64,000 bases of DNA, taken from Oxytricha trifallax. Taxonomy: Eukaryota; Ciliophora; Spirotrichea; Sporadotrichida; Oxytrichidae. Positions 46,501 through 58,959 of this stretch are shown one piece after another. The notes below the pieces were generated by a model that searched no databases, had not been told where the DNA came from, and saw nothing but the letters and a program-made list of their open reading frames with translations. Made by a program: the position numbers and the translations under genes. Within the stretch, counting starts at the first letter, position 1. Each line of letters opens with the position of its first letter. The stretch is taken from NCBI GenBank assembly GCA_000711775.1, contig ARYC01000375.1, positions 1-64,000 of the forward strand. Direction: 5' to 3'.

Positions 46501-49500
46501 CACAATAATTTGTATTGATAATTTAAAATTTTAGAAAGCTTAGCTTAAATTATGTTACCCCTTTACTCTTCAAATTCTTTCATCTATTCCTACAAACCTT
46601 AGTACTTCTGATTAATCTCTTATTATTCCTGTAATTACCTCTATGTTTCTTGAATTTATTCTTGCAATTGTTATATTTGAGTTTACAAATCATCAATTTA
46701 TTGCTACAACTCCTAATTTTCATTCTCTTTATCCTGAATCTATTACTGTAGTTGCTATTAATATTGAAGTGCTATTTTTTCATGATCATTTTTCTGAGTT
46801 TAAGCCTGATCAATTTACTATTACAGATTCGCCTTTAATATCTTAGTCATGTTAGATTCGTTGCTTAATTCTGAAATTTACGTCTATAAATTCTATACTT
46901 GCTCTGTCTTTTATTGGAGGAGTTCTTTGCTTTGTTGAAGCTCTAGTTAGGTTTGCTCTAATTAATTCTAGAGTTGCTGTGCTTTATCTTGTAATTCATC
47001 TTTTGCTTACTTTTCATCATCAAGCAATTACTGAGTGTCTTATTCTTCGTTTTAGAGTTCGATGATTTACTATTCAAGGTTTTAGATTTAGCCATCAAGC
47101 TATTATTGTTTGATTACTTGTGCAAATTAGGGAAACAAAGTTAAATAATAAAACATTTAGGGAAAAATAAATTCATTATTGTTTTCCTTAGCATTTTGTA
47201 TCGCATTTTAATCAATTGAAATAATTTAACTGTATGTTCCATTTTAAATTTTTTTAAATAAAAAAATATACTTTAAGTTATCAATAAAATCAATGCTTAC
47301 TATATATTTGAAATTGTTTAAATTTTTTTGTCATTATAAAACTTCAGGTAGCAAACTTAAATTCAAAATTGCATTATTTGTTTGTATTGACTTTTAATTT
47401 TTAAATTTTCAATTGATTTTTTGTGTATTTAGTCAATACTATGCAATCTATTATTCTTTTATAGTATTTTCACTTTGTTTTAGTTTATGTTAGAGTTCTT
47501 TGATAGCATCTTCAGACTTTTAATGAGTTTATTTCTCTTGTTAACTTTCAGCTCTCAACTATTGAATCTCTTCATCTTTCTAAGCTACTTAATCATTAAC
47601 AGATTGACCAGTAAGTAACAAATCATTCTTGTATTAGTCTCTTTCTTTCTTCACATTTTCATGATTTCTCTCTAGAGTATTGTGATCATTCTGCAGAACA
47701 TTCTATTGCTTTTACAATGCTTCCATCTCACTCTGAGTTTGCTCAAGTTGATTCTTATAGTCCTCCGAGTTTACGAGCTGCTCTTCCAGATCTTGCTCCA
47801 ATTGAGTAATTTGAAGATTTAATTATTCTATTTATTCATTTGATGAAACTTTTTGAGATTTCAATTCATCTTGAGTTTCTATAAGCTTATTCTTGATTTA
47901 GTCTTATGATTTTTGCATTTATTCCAGTTTTTATTCTTACAAGTTCAATTCATCGTCTTTATCAGATAAATCTTGCTAGATCTTCATCAATTTAGAGTTA
48001 AGCTAGAATACACTCTATTCTTATTCTTGCAATTTTTGGTTCTTATCAATTTGTTGTTGCTTTAATTATTCAATGTGTGCCTTTAATTGCTGCTCCTAGG
48101 TTGAAAGGTGATTCTATGATTAAGAAATCTAACATTCAAGTTAATTGATGGTCTCTTAAAGTTCTTCGATTTCAGATTCCTTTTGTTGCAATAGCTATTA
48201 TTGTTGTTAAGCTTGAATCTTAATCTCTGAATGTAGTTTCTTAATGTCTTAATCTCTGATATTAAGGTTGGATTATAACTGAGTCTTATCTTCTTCCAGT
48301 TATTAAATGCTCTATTTCACTTCTGATAGTTCACCCTGAATTTCTTAGTTTTAACTTTATAGCTGTTTGATCTCACTTTCTTTTCTTTTTATAAATTGCT
48401 CATATTCTTGACATTTAGCCTTGTTCTTTTCATTGATAAACTTAATGCTTTGATCTTTCTCCTTGTTTAACTGCTCTATTTACTCTTCAACTTCTTGTCT
48501 CTCTCTTTCTAATCTATCAATTTCAAGTTAATTCTGCTGTTTTATGATTTCTAATTCTTGTTATTTGCCTTGTAGGGATTTCTTTGCTTTAGCTTGTTCA
48601 TCCTTGATTTGCTGTTAAAGTATGAGTTTCTCTTGTTGACACTATGTTTTTTGGTTTTCGTGCAGTTATGTTAGCATGTCGACTTAATCACTGTTTTAAG
48701 CCATTTCTGTTAGTTAGGCTTAGAACTTACTTTCAAGCATTTCTCTTATCTTGTTCTTTTCGCTATCAGATTTTTCCTTTTGCTTTTATAATGCTTTTTG
48801 CTGATCTGTCATCAACATGTCTTTGATTTCCTTGATTTTCTCCTCTATGTCTATTTAATGTTGCTCTTCTTTTAATTGCAGTTGTTAATTCAATATCTAA
48901 CTTTACTAGTTCACATATTAACTCAAGTCGAGTTTATGCTGTTATTAAAGCTTCTGAAGTTCCTGTTTATGATCCTACTTCAATGCATTTTACTCTTCGA
49001 TGTTCATGGCTTCCAAGCCTTCTAAGTCTTATTAATTCTATTCTTATAGTGCTTCAATCTCTTGTTTGTACTTTTATTTTAATGATTCAATTTAGTTCTG
49101 GAGTTGCTTAATCTATGACTCTAGTTACTTAATGACTTGATTTTTCTATGATAAATCCTATTGTGTATTATTCTGAGATTCATGCAGCTGCTTAAGTTCT
49201 TCTATCTGTTCCACTAATTCTTATTTATCAGCCTCAATTACTTTCAAGAGGTCTTCTTTATCTGTAAGTTGCTATTATAATTACTGTACTTCCAGATCTT
49301 TCAGCTTTTTCAACTGAGAAAGTTGAGATTAAAACAATTACTTATCATGATTTAAAGAATCAATGGCAGTTTAGTGAGATGTTTCCTGTGACTATAGTTC
49401 TTCTTTTATGTCTTTTATTTATTCTTCTAATCCTTCTTTGTCTTGTTGTAATTGGCTTGATTCTTATGCTTTTAGAGTTTGTTCGCTTTTAAGCTTCTAT

Positions 49501-50681
49501 ATTTCCAAATCAAAACCTACAATTAATTATGAAAAACAATAGCAACAATACCTTGAATCTATTCAGAAAAAAAAAACATATAAACTCCCATAGATCTTTG
49601 AAATTCATGAATTGTTATTTTAATAATATTCTAATGAACTTAAAGGTATATTTATAGTTATTATTTGTTCAAGTTTTGATATATTTAGTATTTTATCTTG
49701 GGGATTCTTCCATCCCTCTGTAGCTGTCAAAGTCTTATTCATTGCTATTCTTTGACTCACCTTTATTCAGTTTATTATCCTATTTGCCCTTTCTTCTCAT
49801 CTTCTCTTCATTCTTATTATAACCACGGTAGCTAGTGAGTATGACATCGTCGTCATCGTCATCATCTAGTGGTGCCATTTCTTCAGTTATCTACCTATCA
49901 TTCCCGCTATCATCATTTGCATTCAAATCACACAATATTTATTTTAATGCAATTTAAAATATATTTGTAGGTAATTTGATTAATAAAAAACATTCTTGGG
50001 ATTTGATCTTTAAAATTACAGTTTGATAGAATACTAAAAATGTTTTTTATATCGGTTAAACCTTGTCTTTGAATTGAGATTTTAATAAATTTATAATTAC
50101 AAATTTGTTAAGGACTTTTTATTAAAAATAAAATTCTAAACTCTAATTTATGATTGTTTAATAGCTATTGAGCATATAAAAACAATTATAATGCTTAATC
50201 TTTATTCCTATTGAATTAGTCTATATACAATTTTTATTTAATGAGTATATTTTAATTATATGATTTTTAATTAAATTTGAATAAACTAACTTAAGTAAAA
50301 GCAAAGTTTTGCTAATTTGTTTTCAATTTCATTTTCTAATGTGTTTTTTATGTATAAAAATATCGATAAATTTCTCCAAAAAGCATAGTTAATACTTATT
50401 ATATTTCTGAGGGTATTATTAAGATCACTTACGTCATCAATTATATTTCCATTATCAGATCCAGTTATATCCATAAAGTTATTAGTCAAGTTTGCTTTCT
50501 ATCTATCTAGTTTCTACTGCTGTTTTTACCTATTTGACTGTGCATTTTCATCATCCTCCTCTGATGCAGCTATTTCATCTATTTATCCACCTATTTTATC
50601 AATGTGATTGTGAATATCTTGCTTGAGCTTGGTAAAGTCATCTTGTGATAACAGACTTAACAAAGCATTCGATCCACTCAT
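43561..50681 (-). CDS. Giant GRIP-domain golgin-like coiled-coil protein
   Basis: Starts MSGSNALLSLLSQDDFTKLK. An acidic linker (APLDDDDDDDVILTSYRGYN) follows, then about 1,800 residues of almost continuous Gln/Glu/Leu heptads from 49490 to 43900. The C-terminus has a GRIP-like motif (AMFDNIKGTLIQFLKNCPL ... NEILLDIVFEMMEFSDNQI) and a basic tail to TGA 43561-43563. GRIP golgins bind Arl1 at the trans-Golgi and tether vesicles. Hundreds of Gln are TAA/TAG. Three IESs are precise: 49916-50439 (524 bp), 47108-47455 (348 bp) and 46458-46570 (113 bp). One more join at about 49500-49700 is not resolved, so the N-terminal exons belong here by position and frame logic rather than proof. Confidence 0.75.
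46458..46570. other. 113-bp IES (pointer AAGAGTAAA on minus strand)
   Basis: TTTACTCTT at 46449-46457 and 46562-46570 (plus strand). Removal joins MKEFEEQNNELTEQINQ in frame in the coiled coil. Confidence 0.85.
47108..47455. other. 348-bp IES (pointer AATAATAG on minus strand)
   Basis: CTATTATT at 47100-47107 and 47448-47455 (plus strand). Excision joins ENTIKEQQLDGQIQNLE in frame; the interior is AT-rich with TGA in all frames. Confidence 0.85.
49916..50439. other. 524-bp IES (pointer TGATGA on minus strand)
   Basis: TCATCA at 49910-49915 and 50434-50439 (plus strand). Removal joins DNGNIIDDSGNDRQITEE in frame. Confidence 0.7.
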
Positions 50682-51446
50682 AATAGTTTTACGCTGCTGC
50701 GCATAACTCTGATTTAATTATTAATAGAATTTGATCAATGAAATATTATAATACGTTAGCATTAAATTAATGTATATAAAATGGTTTATGATTTTAAAAT
50801 AAAAGCTATTTATAATATATATTATGTTTATCCACGCAATCAGAGTGGCAAGAGCTCAGAGTAACATAGCACGATGGAGACCACCACCTAGGTCAAACTA
50901 AACAGTAAGTCATATAAATCAACAAATTAATTACAAGAATTTCACATAAAACTTGTAAATAATATAACCAAAAATATCAAATGACTAATATCCAGATCTT
51001 AAATAAGTTTTTATTGCTGTTTTGTTTAGTCTTGTTTATTAAAATAAAATAATTTCTTTAAATTGTAAAATAGTTCTCTTTTGTTTGAATAAGAAGATAT
51101 TTATGTCATCTACTTTATTTAGTGCAATTTTAAATTATTTTCCATCAAAGAAAATCAACTATTTTATATGACTGAGATTATTATTTCTTCTTTAGGTAAT
51201 AAGAGAAACTTGAAGATAATTATAACAATTAATTTATTTAGTCCAAATTGAAATTATATTCAACAAAGAAAATCAACATATTTATATAATTGAGATTATT
51301 CTAATTTCTTTAGGTGCTAAGATAGTTTCTTTAAATTTTTTTTTATAAATTTAAATTATTTCTTGATCAAGAAACTAAAATAAATTTAAAGAATAGTCAA
51401 TTTACAACCAGCCAACATTAAATTTCTATTTATTTTTGATTTAACA
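50682..51446. other. Noncoding with degenerate tandem repeat
   Basis: Contains a plus-strand ORF start at about 50824 (MFIHAIRVARAQSNIARWRP) followed by a GTAAG donor at 50904, possibly a small first exon or gene segment. Two diverged copies of an approximately 120-bp unit follow at about 51117-51205 and 51237-51322, sharing AAAGAAAATCAAC and GAGATTATT. Confidence 0.4.
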
Positions 51447-53349
51447 TGGCTATTAGGAAAAAGAAGAGTGCCGTAATATGGAAAAATATTGTATTCATTG
51501 AATCAATTAATTAAAAAACAACAGCTTAAATAATTTAAGCTTTTAATGGAGATGTTAATTTTGTATAAAAGTTTAGACGTAGATTACAGAGAAGACAAAC
51601 AGAAAATACCAGTGTTCGGACAAGACAACTCTATGGAAGCCAAATAAATCCCTTCGCTTTTAATGAGCAGTATATAAATCACATCTTGAATAGATCTCTC
51701 CATAATTAAAATCCAAATGGGATAGGTTCAAACAGATTCTTAGGAGTAGACTTGAGTGATATCGAAGAGAGTCCTTCTCGAGCTCAAAGTAACAATGAAA
51801 GTAATAATAATACAATAGCAAATTGGGCTTCAGTATTGAATTATGCCAAACGCAGATCAATCATGCAACGTCAAGTGAAAAGAGATCTTGTTGTAAACAT
51901 AGTTCTCTTTTTTGCAATCCTGATTATAACACTCTTTTCAGTAAAACTTGACACCAAAACTTGTGGATATCAGCATTAATTGTTCTTATCAATTTATACC
52001 TTTTTCTATTTGGCCAAAGTTGGCATCTCTGTGTACTTGATGTTCTTGTCTTATAGAAGATTAGATGTTAAAGCGAGAAAAGTTGCAATGATAAAGATCA
52101 TTGGTTTTAACTCTATATAGGTTATCTTGCTGCTTTATGGAAATGTTTTGTTTTATATGTTCGATATTGAGAAAGAGTGTGGCAAAGATTAATCGGATAT
52201 ATAAAGACTTTCAACTTTTGTACTTATTATTCTGATAGTGGGATATATCCAATTGACTTATTTACTATTTGCATTCATCTTCCTCATAGCAATGATGATC
52301 TAAAAGAAACAACCTCAGAATTAAGTATAAAATGAAGATGCAAACATCCCTAGAATCCTTAATTTAGACGGGTTATAAATTGACAATACTATATTTAATT
52401 CACAAAACCCTCATATCGATAGAGGAAGTTAAGCTAATCAGTACAAGTTAAGGATGATAGCAGCTAACATTAATTCCTATATCGATAGCTTAGAAAAATA
52501 AAAATATAAAATGGACTTGGATGATATAGAGTAAATTGAGGAATGCGCCATTTGCCTTAACAAATTTGAAAGTAATGAGGATATTGTACTTCTTAAATGT
52601 GACAAAAGGCATTCTTTTCATCCAGATTGTGCGAAAGAGTGGATCAAAATCAAGGCGACTTGCCCACTTTGCAGATAAGAGTTCTAAGACTAGATTGTGA
52701 ACTTTAAGCCTAACAATTCTAATGATAACACTAATAGCTAACAAAATTCATAAAATAGAGGATACAGATCTAATGAAATGCTACTTCAAGCTTAATAATC
52801 CTAAGTTATAATATCTTCTGGTCCTAATCTTGTTAGACCTCCTTAACCAAGCAGGGCTAGAGTGATGGTGATAAATATGATTAATGAAATTGATGAAGAT
52901 GAAGAAGGTGTAATCATTCCATTAGAACCTGATATTCCAGACTAGGTTTAAGGTTTTGATTAAGACCATCAATAAATGAGGTAAATTAGAGGTGGATATG
53001 GCAGAAGAACTTAATCAAATTTTCAAGCAAATTAAAGTAATTAAAATGCTAGCATCATTCAAGTCATAAATACCATTTCCTATCCTGCAAATATTTAATA
53101 TTTTATACAAATAACAACCCTTCGAGATATGATAGTGTCATTATTGAACATCAAAATCAGAATCCTCGATACACTAACTTAAGACCACACGAACCCGCAG
53201 ACGATAATGATTCTGTGATTAATATGAGAAATTTTCACGACCATCTTAGACAATATCCCTTAACTAATCGTAGAAGAAACAGAGAAGTTAGAAGATATAG
53301 AAGTTAACAATTGGGAGACTAAATTGATCAGAACATGGAAATCGATTGA
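51447..53349 (+). CDS. RING-H2 membrane E3 ubiquitin ligase
   Basis: Basic N-terminus, then four transmembrane segments (about residues 143-162 NIVLFFAILIITLFSV; 175-198; 221-237; 258-280), then a cytosolic RING-H2 finger at about residues 364-410: ECAICL...CDKRHSFHPDCAKEW...CPLC, C3H2C3 order complete. The tail is Asn/Gln-rich and acidic (EIDEDEEGVIIPLEPDIPD). A 41-bp IES (53073-53113) lies in the tail. Stop TGA 53347-53349. Similar four-span RING-H2 proteins act at endomembranes in ubiquitin transfer. Many TAA/TAG Gln codons; no intron. Confidence 0.8.
53073..53113. other. 41-bp IES (pointer AAATA)
   Basis: AAATA at 53068-53072 and 53109-53113; excision gives NASIIQVINNNPSRYD and opens the frame to the final TGA. 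Confidence 0.65.
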
Positions 53350-53699
53350 ACATTCTTATACAAGTTATGAATCTATCAATCTTATATTTTAGATAAGTTG
53401 TCTATAAACGTATAAATCTATATTAAGCTCATTCCAAATCTTTAACGTATTTTACTTGAAATTAAAATTCTCAATTTTACCATATTTTATAGAATCTTAT
53501 AGCATATTAAACTGAATCATATTAACTCTGATTTTCTTATGTTCTATCGAGAGTGTTGGTGTTATCAAACGAGGTTGAGTATAAGTCTAAATGCATCAAA
53601 CTTGATTTGTCGTCTCTTATTTAATTATGTTTGCTATTGTTGCCAATTAGGTTCGATTGATATGAAAAATTTAGGGGCAACTTTATTTCAAAACATTTT
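53350..53699. other. Spacer between convergent genes
   Basis: No supported gene; a 62-codon plus ORF at 53539 is treated as chance. Confidence 0.4.
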
Positions 53700-56600
53700 T
53701 CACATTATAAAATTGAAGTTTATATAATACCAATTTTTAGCAGCACTGGATATAGGAACGAAATTTTTAGATTAGATTTAGTTATAAAAACTTGTTGCTT
53801 CAGTTTGTCCAGATATCTGTGAGGTCGAATGATCCCTAATATTGCCATTTTTATTAAGAATGACTGATTTAACAGGTGACTCTTGAGTTTTAAGTATATC
53901 ATTGGCTTGATTAGCTACTCTCATTTCATAGTCCACTTCATGGTCTTTTTCTATTAGAAAGCCATAAGCACTTTAATTCTGAGCATTTTCTTGACAATCC
54001 TCATCATCTCCATTTAAGTCTTAAATAAACAAATCATCGTTGTATCTGCTAAGCATATTGTTTTAAGTTTTCTTTGTTGCGTGATGAACTATGATTGATT
54101 TACTCAAATGATCTCTATTTGCAAAGCTAGCCACTGCTTATGACAACTTTCCAAACTTAGAGATCTTTTTAATCTATGATGTTCCACTAGTATCTGTTAA
54201 GTTGCCGTAGGATTTAAGAATCTGAGTGTTGTCGCTATGAGTGTGATTTAGAGTTAAATGGTTCTAAGTGCCATTCATTATTTGAGAAATTTCGTTTTAG
54301 TTGCTATTGTAATCGTCAAAAGAAAGATCGTGGTGGAGGTTATTGTCGTTTATACCATTTTGAATTTGTTGAGTGTTACTAAGATGAATTTTATTATTTG
54401 CAGAGTTAATTGAGAATTAAAACCTTAATTTAAAATGGTAAATAGGAAATGGTATATTGTCAATAATTTAATAAATAAATAGTCTTTTTTACTTTTACTC
54501 TTAAAATATAGTTCTAAGCTTTGTTGAGGTTTTAAATGCAGTATTCTAAACTAATAAAATGTTGAAATTAATCTTAAAAACTAAGCAAAAAATGAATATT
54601 AATAAAACAATATTATTTTAATGGCTATTTTAACCTATATTACTTTGGTAGATTTAAGCTGATAAATTCAATCCTTCCTCTTATCTATTTCCAGAAACTC
54701 CCTTTTGCATAATTTGCTAGACTTGACTCTACTTAATTATTCTTATAGGTGTTTACTTGATTCTAATGCCGCTTACCCCGCTCTGCGAAGAATGATTTAA
54801 GTTAATCTTCTAAGTATGATTAACTGATTAGCTATTATTCTTCCCACTCAGTTGCTGCATAGTTTGATTCATTAACAAGTCATTGTAATCATATTTTGAT
54901 TTCTGCTGTTATTGAAATTGCTAATTTACACTGTTATTGAAGGAACCAACAGTTATTTGGCTCTATTTTACATGACTATTATTATTGAGTTAACTTTAAG
55001 GCCTTAAAATTTCTAATTTAGATTGAATTAAGTTTGATCGGTCTATCTGATTCTATGAAAGTGTTATGACTTTATCAGGTCTGCCAGTTGAACTAGCATT
55101 ATTCTGTATTTTGTTTGAACCACTCTAAGTTGATTTCTTAGATTAATTTGACTATTTAGTGAAATTTCTTAAGGTAGACTTAGCTCTTTTTGAGTTTGCA
55201 ATAGGCTTAATATTGAAGTTCTTTTGGATCATATTATGACCGCTTAAGAAATTTTAGTTGTTAGGGTTGAAGAAAATCTGAGATCTTTCATTTTTGCTTT
55301 CACCGAATCCCTGTATCACATTGCTAGAATCATTCAAGATTTTATAATGCTTATAAAAAATAAAGTAAAATTGAGATATTGAATAATACCCCTAATAGGC
55401 TCGAGATGTTTCTTATTGATGTTAGGACTTTAATCTATTAAACTTATATCATGATGCAATCTTTGATCATCCTAATCTATCCCTTTGTAAGCCCCAACTG
55501 AGTAAATACTTTCATCTTAAATTATAGTCTATTGCTAATCTATTATCAGCTTTTCTTAGCTCAGACTGCTGTGTCCATTTTAGTTTTAGATAAATGAATT
55601 GTATGCATGTTGGGATGTCATGTTTTTATTATTGATGAGGGAAGATTCGTAGCCCGGAACAAAATTATTGCGAGTTTTCTTTAATCTACTTCCTTAACTT
55701 TGCCTAGAATTTATTGTTCCTATGTTAGCTTGATCTGATATCGTAGAAATGGTTTGATATAACTTCACTTAGTCTTAATTAGCGCTTTCAACCGTGGCTT
55801 CTCCGGAAATTTTAAACTAATTCTAGTTTTTTTGCTGTTGTTAAGTTGAATTTATTTTTATTAAGTTAGTTGGTCCATTAATATTTGAACTATTTAAATC
55901 ATCTAGCTGATATGTGTTGTTGTTGGACTACTAGTCGATTATAGGCTTCTTTAAATTGTATCTCTGGCTTATTTTGTCTATTTCTAATTTAGATCTTTGG
56001 TTACTTGAACTTTGCATTTATAGTCTAATTAAAATATAACTTTATGGCTTAACTCCAGTTGAATAGTTGTTAAAAAACTGCTAGTATTCATCTATAATAT
56101 TACCTTAACTTGTGACTTATATCTTATTACTATCACAGTCTTTCAAAATAGATGGCCTGCCTTTGCTTCTTGAAATTGAGATTTGGCTTTATGGATTCTT
56201 GATTGCTATTTACTAGATGGCTTCGGTGTATCTTTCTCCTGGCATAGATTATTGGTAACTGTCATTGTGCTTGTTGGAAGTATAACCTAGCTTTGACGCC
56301 AAAGCCATTCTCATTTGAGTTTATCTATTAGTTTCAAATTGATTATAAGAATCTAAGCCAGTCTCAAGAGTTTTGTGTGGATTAATTCTGCGTGATTTGG
56401 ATCTCGCCTTCTTGGAGTTGTTATTGAAATTTAATTCAAGAGTTGTCTATTGCTACTGTTATTTTACTCTTGAATTCATGTAAGGACCATTCAAGCCAGG
56501 CATTGTTGAGGTAATGCCTCTCGTGTTTGACATTGATCTTTTTCCTTGAGAAGTGCCTTTACCAACACTTATAGTGTTAAATTGCTAAGCTAAAAGATTC

Positions 56601-57420
56601 TAATCATACTTCTGTTGCTATTACTGCCTATTATTCCCTTGTATAATGATATTTCCACTCGTGTTTAAATGGTTACTAAAGTTTTTATTGTCATTTTATT
56701 GAATTGTTTGGTAATTTGAGCTTGACTAATTTCTGTTTTCTTGATATGGGTGAGGAGACATCTCCAGGTTCTTGCTTTAATTCTATTGATAAATGGTTTG
56801 CTACTATGAATTAAGTCTGTTTAAATGATTACTGACTTCACTCAAATTATAAGCATCGCTGATAGTGCTGTTATTATAAATCAAATCAATGTATTGTTGA
56901 GCAATTTGTAATTAAATTAATTATTAATTTTATTTTAAATCATATTTGAAGAAAGAGAGAAACTGAAATATTTGGATTGATTAAATAAGTGGCTTTTAAA
57001 TCATTTACAATATGAGATGATATAGATAATGTGAGAGAATCAGTGGTATATTTACTCTATAAATACAAAAAATTTATAAGATACCTCAGATTAAATAAAA
57101 TTTCAATAATATTGCTGTTAATTGAGGATATTCTTTCGCTGCGATTATTGTCGCTTAGTAGTAGATATTGATCTATCTTGAGCACCTGTTTACAAAAATA
57201 ATATATAATTTTCTTCTTCTTGAAGGTTTCAATTAGATTTTTATTTACTTAAATGGATTATTACTTTCTATAAGAAAGGAAAATAAGAAGTGAAATCCCA
57301 TTTTAATTAATTTAAACATAAATTCATAAAATGAAGAATCTTAATAATATATGCTAAAATATTAACTTACGGGTAAAACATCTCCGAGATGGGTAATTCG
57401 TGCGCTGTTATATTACCAAT
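53700..57420 (-). CDS. Very large Asn/Gln/Ser-rich low-complexity protein
   Basis: Continuous coding from about 56905 to 53700 once TAA/TAG are Gln, e.g. PGLNGPYMNSRVKQQQQQ, RSKSRRINPHKTLETG, LILRPQSQLNNNSHVK, ending IMNG...NFVPISSAAKNWYY and TGA 53700-53702. The N-terminal exons near 57371-57420 (ITHLGDVLP) and 57085-57185 (VLKIDQYLLLSDNNRS) are linked by a 185-nt GT...AG intron (57186-57370); the join from there to 56905 is unresolved, and no certain ATG was found. IESs at 55355-55416 and 54400-54618. No domain recognised; repeated basic Ser-rich blocks suggest phosphorylation. Confidence 0.6.
54400..54618. other. 219-bp IES (pointer AAATAATA on minus strand)
   Basis: TATTATTT at 54392-54399 and 54611-54618 (plus strand). 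The insert is open in frame but AT-driven (Phe/Ile/Leu); removal joins NSHQNNKIHLSNTQQ. Confidence 0.65.
55355..55416. other. 62-bp IES (pointer ATAAG on minus strand)
   Basis: CTTAT at 55350-55354 and 55412-55416 (plus strand). Excision joins QSPNINKHYKILNDSSN in frame. Confidence 0.6.
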
Positions 57421-57914
57421 TTTTTATTGAAATTAATGCGTATTCATTATTCTTTTGTTTTTATAATACTTGTCTAGTTGTTATAATGCTTTTGATTGTC
57501 GTTGTGTGAAACGCTAGATGTATTAAAATCCTTTATTATAATTAGAACATAGATTTTTTATTAAGAAAAATAAGTCAAAAATATAAAAAATAAATTGTTT
57601 AAATTTCAATAGTTAATCCCATTTTACAAACCAATTTGTACAATTAGGTATTTTTAGTTAAATTAATTAATTTTAGAATACATAATTATTTAGATTTTTT
57701 TTATATCATAAATAATAGCTTTATTCTAATTAATTGTTTAACAATAATTCTATTAATTAATAAATCAGGATTTATTATTATTCAATCGCTAAATTATTAT
57801 AATATTTACTTTCATTTTTAATATAATTATTTTAGACAAAATTGTTGATACAATTCCACTGCAAAGTAATAATAAATATCATATAAGGAAATAAATAAAT
57901 TCTCTGAATTATTA
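57421..57914. other. AT-rich stretch
   Basis: Includes a short serine/asparagine-rich minus-strand reading (NTSSVSHNDNQKHYNN, about 57480-57530) that may be the first segment of the preceding gene; the remainder is AT-rich spacer. Confidence 0.4.
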
Positions 57915-58508
57915 TCATGACTATTTCTTTTACTGTATAATTTGTTTGAATTACTCAAATAAAGTGCCTAATTATTGTGTCTTTGACCGCATCAACATTT
58001 AATAACTGCCCCTCTCTTCTTCATCAACATACTTTCTCTATTTCTTTACTCCACTAATACTTTCATTTACATTGTTTTAAGTTCTTAATGGAGATAGGTG
58101 GGTAATATCACTTTAATTTTTGTCTATGGATTTCCTTAAAGATAATTCCAGTTGTCTTTTATTTGAATCTTGCACTGCTTCTAGGTATTTAGAGAATTTT
58201 CTCTTGCTCAAATAGTAATTGTGGTCGTATTTACCTACAATTTGCTACTCTGAATCTTAGTTAAGATTGTATGACTACTAATTTATATCTGGCAAAGGTT
58301 TTATGAACTAATTTTCAATGAATTGATTGATTTACTGCTTTAATCTTGGATACTCTTGCAAAGGCTTTAATTTATCACTTGATGCTCTGAATTCTGGTGC
58401 CTTCTTGCTCAATTAATTTGGTGAAGAATTTGTTGAATTTTGTAAAGTTGTGCTATTTTTAGATTTTACAAGATCTTCGATGTACTTTATTCTTGATTTT
58501 TTAGGCAT
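57915..58508 (-). CDS. Small basic hypothetical protein
   Basis: Complete single-exon gene of 197 residues, MPKKSRIKYIEDLVKSKNS to FEQFKQIIQQKKQS, TGA 57915-57917. Basic, Ser/Gln-rich, with one conserved-looking block DHNYYLSKRKFSKYLEAVQD and QRKYVDEEERGSYQML. No domain recognised. No intron or IES needed. Nuclear or cytoskeletal location would fit its charge but is not shown. Confidence 0.65.
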
Positions 58509-58959
58509 GCCTCTATCAGTCAATTAATAACCACAAATAATCTAAATTAAAGAAGAAAAATAAACATAATATAATATAGCTTTGATTATGTTCATTTGAG
58601 TTTAATACACTTATTAATGTTAGAATTTTGCTTATAATTTTTTATATGAAAAGAATTAGTTTTGTAGAGATTTGATTATAATAAACATAATTTTTTTGTA
58701 TTTTGATCATTTCTTGCTTAGGAAATGATAAATCATACTTAAAAATTTCAAATATAATTATAAAAAGAAAAATATAAGGATAAGTTCTATATCTCATATT
58801 ACCAACAATTATCACTAAAACTTTGAGGATTCTAATATAAAATAATTTATAGAGAAAAAATCCTTTAAACTATTTATGTTATTAATATTCCTTTATCTCA
58901 TTGTTAGTTTTCTTTAAAACTTATATTTATTTATTTTTTGTTTAAAATGAGCCAAATTT
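58509..58959. other. AT-rich, possible 3' region of next gene
   Basis: The minus-strand frame of the gene at 60137 runs through this stretch without TGA, but the translation is AT-driven (Ile/Phe/Lys) and not credible as protein. Confidence 0.35.

Noticed and set aside
57186-57370. IES between N-terminal exons of the N/Q-rich gene
   Set aside because: The 185-nt insert has GTAAG...ACAG ends and no flanking direct repeat, so an intron is the simpler reading.
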